From: Malachius bipustulatus
Taxonomy: Eukaryota > Arthropoda > Insecta > Coleoptera > Melyridae
NCBI GenBank assembly: GCA_910589415.1
Contig: OU342630.1
Coordinates: 4,340,001 to 4,404,000, forward strand
Direction of reading: 5' to 3'
DNA length: 64,000 bases
Shown here: piece after piece, positions 11,702 through 23,479 of the stretch
Position numbering within the stretch: position 1 is the first letter of the stretch
How the letters are laid out: each line of letters begins with the position of its first letter
Translations under genes and position numbers: made by a program
Notes under the pieces: model-generated
Told to the model about the DNA's origin: nothing
Database searches by the model: none
What the model saw: the letters and a program-made list of their open reading frames with translations, nothing else

Positions 11702-12382
11702 AACAGTGAGTTATGAGTGCTCATAAGACATTAGTGTTTTATTGACCTCATGAGACGTTTGTATACAGACACATCATGGTCTCATAGTATACCGGCTGTG
11801 AATAAAATCATTTTAAGAGTATACCATAGAAGTGTTTATGATGCAACGTCATACAGTAAGAATTTGTTTAAGACCATACATAGAAGATGGGGTTGTGAAG
11901 CGTTGCTGTGAAAACTTGTCCGCGCTGCGCATGACGTCACTGTGGTGATTGTAATCCAAGTTCTAACTTGAAGAATTGAAAATATTTGAAGATGAAAGTC
12001 AACATTTGTGGAGTGTAATGAAAAGTGCTCGTGCTTACTATGATACGATACAAATCATTTATACATAATTGCCTTTGCCTACGCTTGAAAACCAAAAAAG
12101 GTATCTCTTTGCCTTCCGTTTTTCTTGCGAGATTCTCACACCCGCACTTACCGCATAATAAACCATTTTTGCTATCAGACGCTAAAGGTGCTGAACTCAA
12201 AATTATTAAAATTACTGCAACATCTACAAACTTAATCGAAATAAGCTACTGAATCGCGACTTTACGTCATTATTACTGCTACTGCCGAGTCACATGTAGC
12301 TATCACTACACTGACGTCACAGGCTGCGCACTGATATACCTCGTTTATTTGTACCGAGGTTAAATGTATTTGTATGACATTG

Positions 12383-12545
12383 GCCCGTATTCATCAATAA
12401 ATTTAACCCCTGGGGTTATATTTTGGAACATGTCATTGGTTCAAAATTCGTAGCGTTCGTAGGGTTTGACCGTTAGACCAATCAGCTGTCAGAAAATTCA
12501 AAATATAACCCCAGAGTTATATTTTGAAGTTTGATGAATACGGAC
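12383..12545 (-). mobile_element. MITE family M, copy 3
   Basis: Same length and orientation as copy 2, with a handful of substitutions (for example TTTGACCG in place of TTTTAGCA). It ends just before the THAP-bearing palindrome. Confidence 0.88.
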
Positions 12546-12547
12546 AA

Positions 12548-13215
12548 TTACTACTTATAGTAGTTAAGTAGTAATAATTCTTTGAGTGGAAGTTTAAGGT
12601 ATTATCTGTTCAAAAATGCGAAATTCATGTGCGGCTAGCGGTTGCACGAAAGTGAAGAACCCTGCAATTTTTTCCCTGAGTAATAGAAGTACATTATTTA
12701 TTTATTATTATTTATTTTAATATTATCATTATTTAATAATTGTTTTATTCACAGATTCATTCTTTATAAATCTATTATTATACTGTGTAGACTCATGTAA
12801 AATTAAATGGTAAGCTGAAGGTGTTTGCAGATAAACGGGGGACTGATGAAGCGGGAGCGGCGGGATCCGAGCTATGGACCTATTTTTGCAGTGCAAAATT
12901 TCTGCACAATTACGTCCCGCGCTCGAATCGCTCCGATCCCCCTCCCGCAGTCCCCCGTTTGTCTGCGAATACCTTTATTTTATTAGTTACTTTTATATGA
13001 GACTAAAGTATAATAATAAATTATTAAAGTATGAACCTCTGTGAATAAAAGAAATATTGAATAATGTAAACATATAGTCATACTTCTATTACTTACCGGA
13101 AAATTTTGCAGCGTCCTCCACTTTTAGCCCTATTCGCGCATGAATTTGACATGTTTAAACAGATACCTAATTCCTTGAACTTACACTCAAAGAATAATTA
13201 CCTAACTATAAACAA
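12548..13215. mobile_element. Fold-back repeat carrying a THAP-like first exon in each arm
   Basis: The arms 12560-12690 and 13085-13210 are inverted copies of each other, with outer ends near TAATAATTCTTTGAGTG. The left arm (plus, from 12616) reads MRNSCAASGCTKVKNPAIFS. The right arm (minus, from about 13151) reads MSNSCANRAKSGGRCKIFR and then GGTAAGTAATAG, a good splice donor. C-x4-C after Met is the usual start of THAP DNA-binding domains, though neither copy is complete. A second, smaller palindrome is nested in the loop. I infer that the arms derive from the 5' end of a THAP gene or P-like transposase. Confidence 0.55.
12818..12974. mobile_element. Nested MITE, about 157 bp
   Basis: Inverted ends GTGTTTGCAGATAAACGGGG and CCCCGTTTGTCTGCGAATACC extend with gaps through GCGGGAG / CTCCCGC blocks. 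It is markedly G+C-rich against its surroundings. It lies in the loop of the larger THAP-bearing fold-back. Confidence 0.75.
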
Positions 13216-16200
13216 TAATTTCATAAAATCCATATAACGACATTCGACGGGACTCTACATTTTTGCCCTCGTAGAAAATGGCCACCACAGGCCTCACTTT
13301 TGGCATTAGTCCAGAGTATAGGAAGTTCGTAATCTAGTCATAGTATAAACATTTCTGGTGTAAACTACTATCTTCTTATCGAAACATAGCTTATCATGGT
13401 TCTAATAATTTGTCCTTTGATGTGCGGCTGCAATAATAACCGTTGCATCCAAAGACTTTTAACTAGGTACTTAAGAAAATTTCGCAAAGGAAACTCGGCT
13501 TGAACTGTAAAAAAACATATAGAAGACAACACCATTGTTAAAATATAAGCTGGGTTAATAATTATTATTGATATCTTAAAAAAAATAATGATCAGGAGAA
13601 GAAAGATATAAATATAATACTATGTTAATGATATTATTATAGTCTTCTCATGCTTAACCCTTAAGGTCTATTCCTTCAGATATCCAACTTTGGTACCTAG
13701 GAAAGGTTTTCTCCCAAGAGGAACGGATAACAAATCTTCTCGCGTCGTTGCATAATGCATCGATGTCCTGCGTACATCTCCCTGTATACGCGGTCGAGTT
13801 TAATATGGCGCTTCGCTAATGTCCTGGCACTGCAGTGGCGGCTGATTTATTGGATTTTTCAGTTGTGTCTGTCATGAGCAAACAGAGCGAACATGACCGC
13901 CGTGTTCGATGTTGTGCTGTTGACATCAATTGACATGCCCGATGGCAAATGTCGAATAAAATTATTATGGTATAACGTTGCTTCGGCTTGAATAAGGGAA
14001 GAAACTAACATACGTAAATAATTTATGGCATTTGTTCAATAAATTTTTGTTAATATGTTTTGTAGAGAAATATAAAACTATCTACTACTTAGCCTACTAA
14101 CTCATATCAGGTATAGGTCATTATTATTTTCAGATAATGGAAGTGTTATATTATTCGATTATAAATATACTTTTTTTATGCATAGGAATGAATCTTTTTG
14201 GAACGACTGTTCTCTTACGAACTATGAAAATGAATCTAACCAAAGTCTACGACGTATTTCTCCTGAGGTCCCTAAGATACTATAATTATGACTAATAATC
14301 ATCTCGTAATGGCAACGTCATTTTATGAATTCCTATTTGGTCATACTATTAAGTGATTTTAGGAAATTATAGAAATAATATGACAAAATTGTAGTTTAAT
14401 GTTAGAATTCTGTAACTGAGCTCAATTTCTTTCCTCGAATTGTGTATGCTCCTGAGCAGCAAATTGTAATAAATTTTCCATGCTGATGTAGTTCTCTGCT
14501 TTCTCTATTTGACTATGAATTTAACCTAAGGAATTATTGATTCCTTTCACGTGATGTCTCATTTATTTTTCCCATTTGAATGCACTTCAGGTTTTACAAA
14601 ATCTTTCTTTTTCTGTAGGTAGGTAAACATATTTTAAGATGCTTATAAGTACAAAGAAAATATCGATCCAAAACTTTAACAAAGTTAAAAGATTTCTATC
14701 TAAACTAGGAGCATTACAACTACCACTTTATTTCTATTCTCCATCAAAAACAAACAATTTATTTGAACATAATTCAAAGCCAACTCGTATCAGGTTACCA
14801 TTACTTCTCTGTACCCTGAAATAGCTACCTCCTGGTGTGCTTACTATATCAACCAAGCTATCCGTGTCCATCTCAATGGGGGTTCTACCTCCTACCTGGT
14901 GAACTGTCTCTCCTTACTGTCCACCTCTACTTGGCGGGGTATATTTTCACCCCGCGAGGGTTATTTACCACCCCGTTACAGTGAGGGATGTCCTATGCCG
15001 CAGACAGGAGTGTTATATTAGGCCTGATCACGACATGCATTTACATGGAAGCGATTTATAAAGAGAATAAATTAGACACAGCCCAGTGGCAACGACTGGA
15101 CGTCTTATAGGTTGGCAGTGCTGGCACGAAGGGGTTAATAGATACACTAGTACGAAGAACCGACAGATACATTAATTTTAACCCAATATAAATTTAGTTT
15201 GTTGGCAAAAACGTCAGTCTAGTTTGCTTATCACTAAATAAAGACTGGAGTATCTGATTCTGACTTGAAGTTTTAGGCAACAATAGTTGCAGGCCCTAGA
15301 TTATATAACATTTATTGAAGATCTTGATAAAAAAGAGGAAAACCAATAAAAACGCAACCAACTTAGTTCGAATTCCAGTCTCGGTATGGATATTGTGTTC
15401 GTCTATTTGCCTATTTATTCCTTTAAATTGTGTCTGGGTAGAATGAGCAAGTTCTCAAATCCAAAAATTACCAAAGTAGAGCGACTTTGTCTTATCAACG
15501 TAGTTAAAACCAATGTTCCTTCCTAATAAAAAAAAACCGATTTTGTCTGTAAGCTAGATACTTTGATGAGCGTTATAGCAAGTAGACTGTACTTTTTTGA
15601 ATAGTCGAGGGAAAACAAAGGATTGCACATTGGAAACATAACAGTATGCGCTAGAACATGGATACACTCAGCAAAAAAATGTAAAGTTAATTAATATTTT
15701 AGATGTACGTGTAAGTCAGGTCAGGTCAGATCAGCTAATTAATAATAACTAGAAAAATGTCTGGTCTATGAGCAAAAATAGTATTTTTTTTGTAAGAACA
15801 GTAGCGTAGTGAAAAAATTAAAGATAAGTAACAATCTGGTACGGGAAATTGCAATCAAATTAACTTCTTCACTTCAAAGAAAAGGAACTTATGGATTGTT
15901 GTTTTCGAAAATATGAAACCGCCAATAATTTCATGCACTGTAACTTGATTTACGACCTTGTCTGTTCTCGTTTCTTCTCGTTTTGAACCGACTCCAACCG
16001 AAGATACCAATGGTTAAGACAAACAAATATATGATAGGAGATTGTTCATCACCCTATAAACATATTCACTTTACGTCCGTGGAGACTGTATCTTGAAAAG
16101 GGGGCCGGGCCGTTTTAGACATAAATAATTTCGGTTGAATCGGAATATTTTTGACCCAGGATTTTGTCGCGGAGTGTTGTCACTAAAATAAATACTTAAA

Positions 16201-16500
16201 TTAAAAGGCCACTTTTACAAAATACGCTTTCAGTACTCACACATTCATCAGTTTGCTTGTTGGTTGCAGATTTATTCAACGGAATTTTGTAATATTTGAA
16301 GGTTTAAAAGTTTCAATAAATATTTTTTTATTAAAAATACACTAAAACAAATATTGGCCACTTTCATTTTCAAATTAAAAAGTTAATGGTAAAGTTAATG
16401 GAAAATTAGGTATTTACCTAGCGAAAAAAGTTTAAAAATAATTTGCCACAATTTTATCAGGAATATAAAAATAATAGTAATAACAATAATACCTCTGTCA
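13216..16500. other. Unassigned sequence
   Basis: No coding region is recognised. A block at 14830-15260 is richer in G+C than its flanks and includes AATAAAGACTGGAG near 15237. It could be part of a solo LTR or an exon, but I find no paired boundary. A GTCAG-type tandem tract lies at 15715-15734. Confidence 0.35.
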
Positions 16501-16514
16501 ATATTTTTGTGTTA

Positions 16515-16780
16515 TACAGGGTGGGAGAAACACACAAATACAGATTCGTACAGTAAATTAGGATAACTGGAATCCTTAAAAATTAAAAAAATCGATATTT
16601 CTTATTTCGGCCTTATTATCATTTCATTAATGATAATTATTCTTTATTGTATTTTTTCAAGGTTAAAACAAGTCTTGAAGAGCTGTTGTTGATATTTTTT
16701 TTTAATCCAAAGCCATCTAGATCGTATTACAGTAATTTTTTTTCTTTCTTATGGCCATCTCATTTTTTTTTCATGACATT
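16515..16780. repeat. CAGGGTG-type element end plus family G remnant
   Basis: TATACAGGGTGGGAGAAACAC at about 16515 looks like one end of a TA-flanked element. Further on, AATCCAAAGCCATCTAGATC and TTTCTTATGGCCATCTC resemble family G at 7130-7200. No matching opposite end is found. Confidence 0.35.
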
Positions 16781-16872
16781 CATGTACCTATATGTATTCA
16801 AATAAACACGTAAAATATTCGCTTATAATAGCAATAATAAAAAATTATTATTGTTTGACCACAATAATTATA

Positions 16873-18802
16873 CAGGGTGATTCAAGAGTGACCTTAGATA
16901 GACCAATGGTGATAAGCGGACTTCAAGGCGGGTCGAAAACCACAAAAGAAATTTTTTTTTCGTGATTGGTTACGAAGTTACAGGGTGTTTTATGTCTCAG
17001 GTACAAAACTTTGATAGGCGATATTTCTGAAACGGCTGGAGATATTTTGTCGAAATTTACTAGGAATGGTGCACTCCGGAAACTCATCAAACCGCATTCT
17101 GAGTTAAATAAAAATCCAGGACCGGACTTGAAATTTTTTGCCCCCATGGTCTTTGTTGAAAAAGTAAATTTTCTGACGATGTTTCTGAAAAACTGTCATC
17201 GAATTTAAAAAGATAAGAAAAAACTCTATAGAAATAATTTCTCAATTTGAACGGCACACCCAAACCGTCTCCAAAAAAAAAATGTCAAAGTAAAACTTGT
17301 CAGACAATAAAGAAAAACATTAAACAGAAAGACATTATGTTTGTGTATGGTTTCTGCAATGGAAATTCAAGAGCAGCTGCGAGAGAATACCATAGAAGAT
17401 CACAATCGAAAAACACCGGCCCATGTAACGTTTCGCGTCTGTTTTCCAATTTTCTCGAAACCACGGCATATTTCCCTGAGTTCAAAGGAATGCTGAATTG
17501 GAAAATCTGAAGCATAAACATCGTGGAGATGGTGTCAGTAAATCCAAGTACAACTACGCGAAGAATTGGGCAAGCACTGGGCATTTCTCATCAAGAGTAT
17601 CAACCATTCAATGAAGTTCCATTGAATGGACTGCGTAGAATTTTGTTTACTGATGGAGCTCAGTTCACGCGGGATGGTGTAACGAATAAAAAAAAACTCC
17701 CACCTATGGGCATATGAAAATCCGCGCTCTGTTGTTCAGAAGAAGTCGCAACAGATTTTCTATAAATGTATAGTGTGGCATTGCAAATGATACCCTAATA
17801 GGACCTCATTTTTTTGCTGGGCGGCTCACGGGGGAAATTAATTTACTTTTCCTACAAGTAATTTTGCCCGGCTTGCATGCAGAGGCGAACGTGAACAGGC
17901 GTGCTCTTTCCTTCCAGCAAAATGGGGCACCACCAAATTTTTCTCGACAAGTCAGAAAGCATCTCCACAATGAGTACCCCAATCGTTGGTTGGGGCGCGG
18001 CAGCCCTCATTTCTGACCACCTAGGTCCCCCAACCTCACTGTTTTAGACTATTACCTATGGGGCCATATGGAGCAGGAAGTCTAAAAAACGGAAGTAAGT
18101 ACCAGAGAGGAGCTCAGGACGCGAATACTGGTATTTGCTGATGAAATTAGAAACAACAGGCAAATAATTCAAAAAACAAACCAAAATGTATAGAAACGCT
18201 GCAGGAAATGTATTGAAGTTGGTAAATGACATTTTGAGAACCGTTTATAACATTAATATTGATAACATTTAATTCACACTGACATTTTTCCCACAGAAAC
18301 AAGTCAAAAAATAAATTTGAAGGAATTCAGACGAAGAAAGTAAAATATGTCTGCTCGAAAACGATAATAATTTACTGAGAAGTTTTAGTTTGACTTTTTT
18401 TTTTCGAGACGGTTTGGGTGTTCCGTTCAAATTGAGGAATGATTTCTATAGAGTTTTTTCTTATCTTTTCAAATTCGATGACAGTTTTTCACAAACATCG
18501 TCAGAAAATTAACTTTTTCAACAAAGACCATGGGGGCAAAAATTTTCAAGTCCGGTCCTGGATTTTTAATTAACTCAGATGCGGTCTTGATAAGTTTCCG
18601 GAATGCACCATTCCTAGTAAATTTCGAAAAAATATCTCCATCCGTTTCAGAAATATCGCCTATCAAAGTTTTGTACCTGAGATATAAAACACCCTGTAAC
18701 TTCGTAATCAATCGCAAAAAAAAATTATTTTGTGGTTTTCGACCCGCCTTGAAGTCCGCTTATCACCATTGGTCTATGTAAGGTCACTCATGAATCACCC
18801 TG
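16873..18802 (+). mobile_element. Tc1/mariner-superfamily transposon, 1,930 bp, with about 415-bp inverted ends
   Basis: The left arm 16873-17287 begins CAGGGTGATTCAAGAGTGAC. The right arm 18390-18802 is its inverted copy and ends GAATCACCCTG. TA flanks lie at 16871-16872 and 18803-18804. The arms share the blocks GACCATGGGGGCAAAAA and CCAAACCGTCTC. A strongly decayed transposase occupies the middle. The arms contain an internal ACAGGGTGTTTTAT motif, so CAGGGTG occurs twice per arm. Confidence 0.9.
17319..18251 (+). pseudogene. Decayed transposase
   Basis: In order on the plus strand one reads KDIMFVYGFCNGNSRAAARE (N-terminal HTH), then STTTRRIGQALG, then ILFTDGAQFTRDG where the first catalytic Asp survives. 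After stops and shifts come QNGAPPNFSRQV, YPNRWLGRGSPHF, PPRSPNL, DYYLWGHMEQ and a tail close to KRCRKCIEVG. The second and third catalytic positions read Asn (QNG in place of QDG, SPNL in place of SPDL). There are several stop codons and at least three frame changes. The gene is long dead and resembles the 8620-9716 gene in layout while differing in sequence. Confidence 0.82.
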
Positions 18803-18900
18803 TATAATAAGAAAATTGTGTGTTTTAAAAATATACTTTAAATATACGAATAATGTATTTTTTCTACTCCCAACTTTTAATATGCATATTAAATATGAAT

Positions 18901-18956
18901 CACCAGTGCTTTAATGGGTCTCATTAAGATACAAATTTTCATTAAAGCACTGGTCA
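18901..18956. repeat. Hairpin with 15-bp stem
   Basis: ACCAGTGCTTTAATG pairs perfectly with CATTAAAGCACTGGT across a loop of about 25 bases. No gene is nearby. It could be a very small MITE. Confidence 0.65.
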
Positions 18957-18965
18957 AGCTATCCA

Positions 18966-19172
18966 ATGGCAGAGGAGCATTTGCAATCGAATCGGTTCCT
19001 TTTCGCTCACGATCGGGTCGGCAAGCCAACCGAAGTCACAGAGTTGTCATACTCACGACAAAAATTGCCTTGTGATATAAGTTCTGTATTTCTGAAAAAA
19101 AATTCTGAACGTTTATTTAATTTAGAACATAAGTTACATTCAAAGAAAATTTATCAAGATTTTATGTTACCT
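18966..19172 (+). pseudogene. Possible retroelement polyprotein fragment
   Basis: A 69-codon frame contains NSERLFNLEHKLHSKKIYQDFM. This resembles the segment of Pao/BEL polyproteins that reads roughly RLxxLExKxxxxxxxxxxYxxFM before the reverse transcriptase. Nothing else of such an element is seen around it. The resemblance is weak and the assignment is tentative. Confidence 0.22.
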
Positions 19173-19589
19173 TAATTAATTTGATAAGTAGGTATATCGT
19201 GTAAAAGATGGGAAGATAAAGTATTATATCATTCGTAGCGCTCCGTGATATAGTATTCAAAGCGGCAACGCTGCGACCCGCGTTGCGCAGTCATACAATA
19301 TCGTAATTAATGGCTGTCAGTTATTAAAATTATTAATTAATCTCAAAATCGAAGCGTAGAATTCGGAATTCGAACTTCGCATAATAAAAATTACGCAGTA
19401 GTGAGTAGTGCCCTTTAAACTTGATACTAAAACATGTCTCAGCAGAATAAGACGAAGAGAAAATTTGGTACCTAATATGCGTAAGCAAAATAGCAACCTA
19501 TCTTAACCTCAATGATCCACAATTGTACATGGGTCATTGTTAAAATATATAATTTTTTAATCTTTTCTATAAAATAAAAAAGGGTCGTA

Positions 19590-19735
19590 GAAAAAATAGT
19601 GTATGGAACTCGCAGATAATGGCTATTAATACGCTCTTATGATGGTTGAGACACTCGCCTACGGTTCGTATCTTAACCATCATACTCGCGTATTAATAGC
19701 CTTCATTATAACCTCGTTGCATAATATACTATTAA
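19590..19735. mobile_element. Palindromic MITE with AAAAAATAGTGTA end
   Basis: GGCTATTAATACG and ATGATGGTT pair with AACCATCAT and CGTATTAATAGCC around a loop containing CTCGCCTACGGTTCG. The left flank TCGTAGAAAAAATAGTGTATG matches the outer end of the transposon at 2020-4785, which could have mobilised it. Confidence 0.65.
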
Positions 19736-20781
19736 ACTGTGCTCGCACGATAACCACTCAACACTTAAATATGTAATGGTAATGATTTCTGAAAACTTTT
19801 GAACATAAAATTAAACATTCTCTTGAAAGGTAAGTTATCCCTTCCTTGTATTCAAGTTTTAAGGAGGTAAATTCACTTTAAGCGATATATTCTCGGAAGC
19901 GCATTATGGTAAGTCCAATGTTATATTTTAAGAAGTCCGGACCTGTTTTTACAATTATACATCCATAGGGTCTTACTTTGAGGCAAGTATAATATTCTGA
20001 GTAAGCCTGTCAGAGTCCTTTTATGTAAAATGTTGTATATATGTAAAGTAAAAAAAATATTCCACCTAATATTGAATAAAATGTTTAAAAAAATTATTTT
20101 ATTTATATTATTTATTGACTTTATGAAAGAAATAATTTTTAAGTGAAATTTATGTCAAGACTAAATATAGGACCGGTTTGTGTACTGGCTAACAGTATGT
20201 AGGGTTTGTGTACAGGCAAAGATTAGTTCTTGCCAAGTTGGAGGAGGGCGCTATTTTGTTGCCAATTTTTTACGACTGATTAACTCCCCTCTAGTTAATT
20301 CTCTTAGGTGACTATTCTAGTGACAACGATCACCAATATTGGAACGGCTCCTATTTACCTTTTCTCACTGTCATACTTAACTGTGCCTTCTAAAATAGGG
20401 GTGTTGCTGGATTGGAGTGGATAACTTCCCTTAAAATTCAGCTTCCACATTGCTTAAACTTACTTCGGAATTACCGCGTCCGACCTGTCAGACAAAATAT
20501 CGGACCGTGTGAAAACGCTCTAAGAATTCTGCTGGGTGCTTTAAACAACTTCCACTGGCAAAACGCATGATTTCGCAAAACTATTACGATGGTATTTTCC
20601 TTTTTATATTTTTTCCAAAGTTTCGGAACGAAAGCTCTTAAAGAAAATTATTTTTGATATTTTCTTCTATTTCGCAATTCCGAATTAAATGACGAATTTG
20701 ACATACATACAAGGAACATATTTTATACGACAGGAAATTCGAGCTGACTAAAAGATATACAAGAGTATAATACCTATTATA

Positions 20782-21538
20782 CAGTGCGCGAGAAAAGTAA
20801 GGAATAAATTCGATAAAACGAAGAGGGCTGTTGTTTTGAAAAAATAAAAAAACAGGTCGATTTTGTTTTTGAGTTGTTCAACTTTTGACATAATATTGGG
20901 GTATACAGGGCGATGCGCGAAAAAGTGGTGACGTCATCGGCATTATTTTTAAATGCATGGCAACTCTTATTTTTTATTCCATTTTTTGATACTTCATTTG
21001 ATTGCCAATACGGTAATGTAATCAATTTGTCACCTTAAATAAGGAAATTTCTGAGAAAACAGCTTGTGAGTCGAAATTGTGCATTTTTTACTGATGTGAA
21101 AATCGGAACATTAACAATAAAAATAAAAAAAAATCAAATAAAAATGACTGTTTCCATGGTAATTTTATAAGATCTGTCTATTAAATTAAGTCTACTAAAT
21201 TAAATCTGTTAAATTAAATTAAATTAAATCTATTAAATCTGTCTATTAAATTGAATCTCTCCAAATTTCACAGAAATTTCGTCGTTTAAGGTTACAAATT
21301 GATTACATTACCATACTGGCAATTGAATGAAGTATCAAAAAATGGAATGAAAAATAAGGGTTGCCATTTAAAAAAAATGCCGATGATGTCACCACTTTTT
21401 CGCGCATCACCCTGTATACCCCAATATTATGTCAAAAGTTGAAGAACTCAAAAACAAAATCGACCTGTTTTTATATTTTTTCAAAACAACAGCCCTCTCC
21501 GTTTTATCGAATTTATTCCTTACTTTTCTCGCGCACTG
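20782..21538. mobile_element. Fold-back MITE, 757 bp, TA flanks
   Basis: The left end CAGTGCGCGAGAAAAGTAAGG and the right end CCTTACTTTTCTCGCGCACTG are perfect inverses, flanked by TA at 20780-20781 and 21539-21540. The arms run about 260 bp and pass through an inner TATACAGGGCGATGCGCGAA / TTCGCGCATCACCCTGTATA pair. The loop has short TTAAATTAAATCTATTAAA repetition. No coding content is seen. Confidence 0.88.
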
Positions 21539-21540
21539 TA

Positions 21541-22800
21541 TACCCTTCTGTTAGACAAGGACTTTAGCGGTCTCAGATCCCTGGCATGCCATGAGTTTCT
21601 GAACCTATGAAGTTGTGGTTGGCTCTCACTCGTGATTTTTCGTTTAATCATCTTTCACATTCTGAAAAATGTGATTGACCCCTATACGTGTGCTGAACGG
21701 AGGTTAACTCCTAGCCGTGAGTATGGGTCTATTATCTTCCGACATGAGAAATAAACGTCAATATTAAACTGAAATCAGCAGGATAAGGAACGTTTTATTC
21801 AATAGTCGTAGAGAAAATTGATTGATTAATTATTTATTTTTATTAAAAATTGCTTGACATCATGGGTAGGTACAGTCGTGTTCAAATAAAACAACTCTTA
21901 TAATAATGCAACTCTCAATTATTCCACTTGTTCTCTTGTTCATATAAAACTGTGACAACTTTTTTGTTGTGTTGATTGTGGCTTCCAGCATGTTGGTGTA
22001 ACTTGATCTCATTAAATCTTTTGGCGATGCTTGACAAAATGAAATTTATCATAATTTATTGCAGTAACAAGAGGTAATTTAATGTTAATCATACAGAATC
22101 AACTTGAAAATGAGATGAATTTTTAATTTTTTTTTACAAATTAAATATTCTGTCATCTTTGCTGACAACATGGATTCCAGATGGAAACTATGGAAACATT
22201 GTTCAATTTAAAAGCCACATTTAAACTAGAAAACTGAAACTCCCAATTTTATTTAAACAGAACTGCACTTATTCAATAGAGTTCCATATTTTATCAAGTA
22301 TTGAGATTCCCTGGACAGATATCTCAGGTGAAAATGAAACAGTTCTATTTAGAAAAACCGTTCCAAGCTCTACATGGCGAAAGCATAATTTGTCCCGTTT
22401 TAGATATTGAATATCACTTTAACATTTTTTTCCTTGGGATAGATATTGAATATCACGTTTCTCTATTCCATTTCTAAGAACTCACGAAGTCTCGATATGG
22501 CTGATGTTATTTATTAGGTTCTATCGTGCAGGAAACTTAGTTTCGCCCAACTTTATGTGCTTAGAAATCAAGAACTGTTCTGTTTTAAAGGAGTTAACGA
22601 AATCAGATAACGCCCATACTTTTAATCCCTATTTTAAAAGTAGTCAAACTAGTTAGGAATTGCAGTGTTGCAACAAAAGTTGTTCTGATCACAGTAATAA
22701 TAATTATTGTAAGGATTTTTTTTAGAAATTACTAAATTTGAAAGCTTATACATATTTTCTCTCCTCTACAAGCAAGGGAAATGGACGCATTATTCTATCT
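21541..22800. other. Unassigned sequence
   Basis: No gene, repeat pair or RNA gene is recognised. Composition resembles the surrounding intergenic DNA. Confidence 0.4.
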
Positions 22801-22805
22801 TTTAC

Positions 22806-22975
22806 AGTTGTAATTGAGAAACAGTTAAATGTAATTGAGAATAAACAAATTTTATTCAGAATGCGTTAAATGTAATTGAGAATAGTAAAATGTAATAATT
22901 GATAATGCGTTAATTTTAACTGAGAAAGAATCAAATGGAATTGAGAAAGCGTTAAATATTAATTGTAACCAAGAT
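22806..22975 (+). repeat. Degenerate minisatellite
   Basis: About seven imperfect units of roughly 22-28 bp follow each other, each built on GTTAAATGTAATTGAGAA. The spacing varies through small insertions. Confidence 0.7.
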
Positions 22976-23479
22976 AATGAAAAATTCGAAAATTTTACAG
23001 TACCTTCTATGTAGACCATAGTAAAAACCGCTCTGTTTTTTGGTGATTATGCGCACGCTGCGCAATACACGAGGACGTTCCATTAGGCGACCGAAGGTGT
23101 GTGACTCTCTGAGAAGTGTTAGTTTTCTATTTAATTACGATTTTTATATATACATACTTAGTTAATTTTTATAGCTGGATATGTTATTTTTTTTTTTTTT
23201 TTGTTAAATGTTCTTCTGCGTCTTGGGTTTTAGGTTCTGGATAATAAAAGTACTATTATTATTATATAGTTTTTTTTTTGTAGTTAGGATTTTATGTAAG
23301 TACTTTCATTTGCATTTGACCTTTTCTCAATCGCTAATTAAAAAAAAAAAAACAAAGGAAAATATATTTCAATTTCAAAGAGGTTTATACATAAAGGCTT
23401 AGCCATCGATCAGGCGCAGGTGCTCATACTTACTCTGAATCAGATTTGACTTGTAATGCTTCTTGCAGTATTGCAAGGT

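Noticed and set aside
11890..12330. Mirrored TGCGCATGACGTCACTG and CACTGACGTCACAGGCTGCGCA
   Set aside because: The pairing is short and gapped. It may be an old fold-back or CREB-like sites, but it is not strong enough to call.
13700..13960. G+C-richer block that might be an exon or CpG-like promoter
   Set aside because: There is no open frame with recognisable motifs and no paired splice sites.
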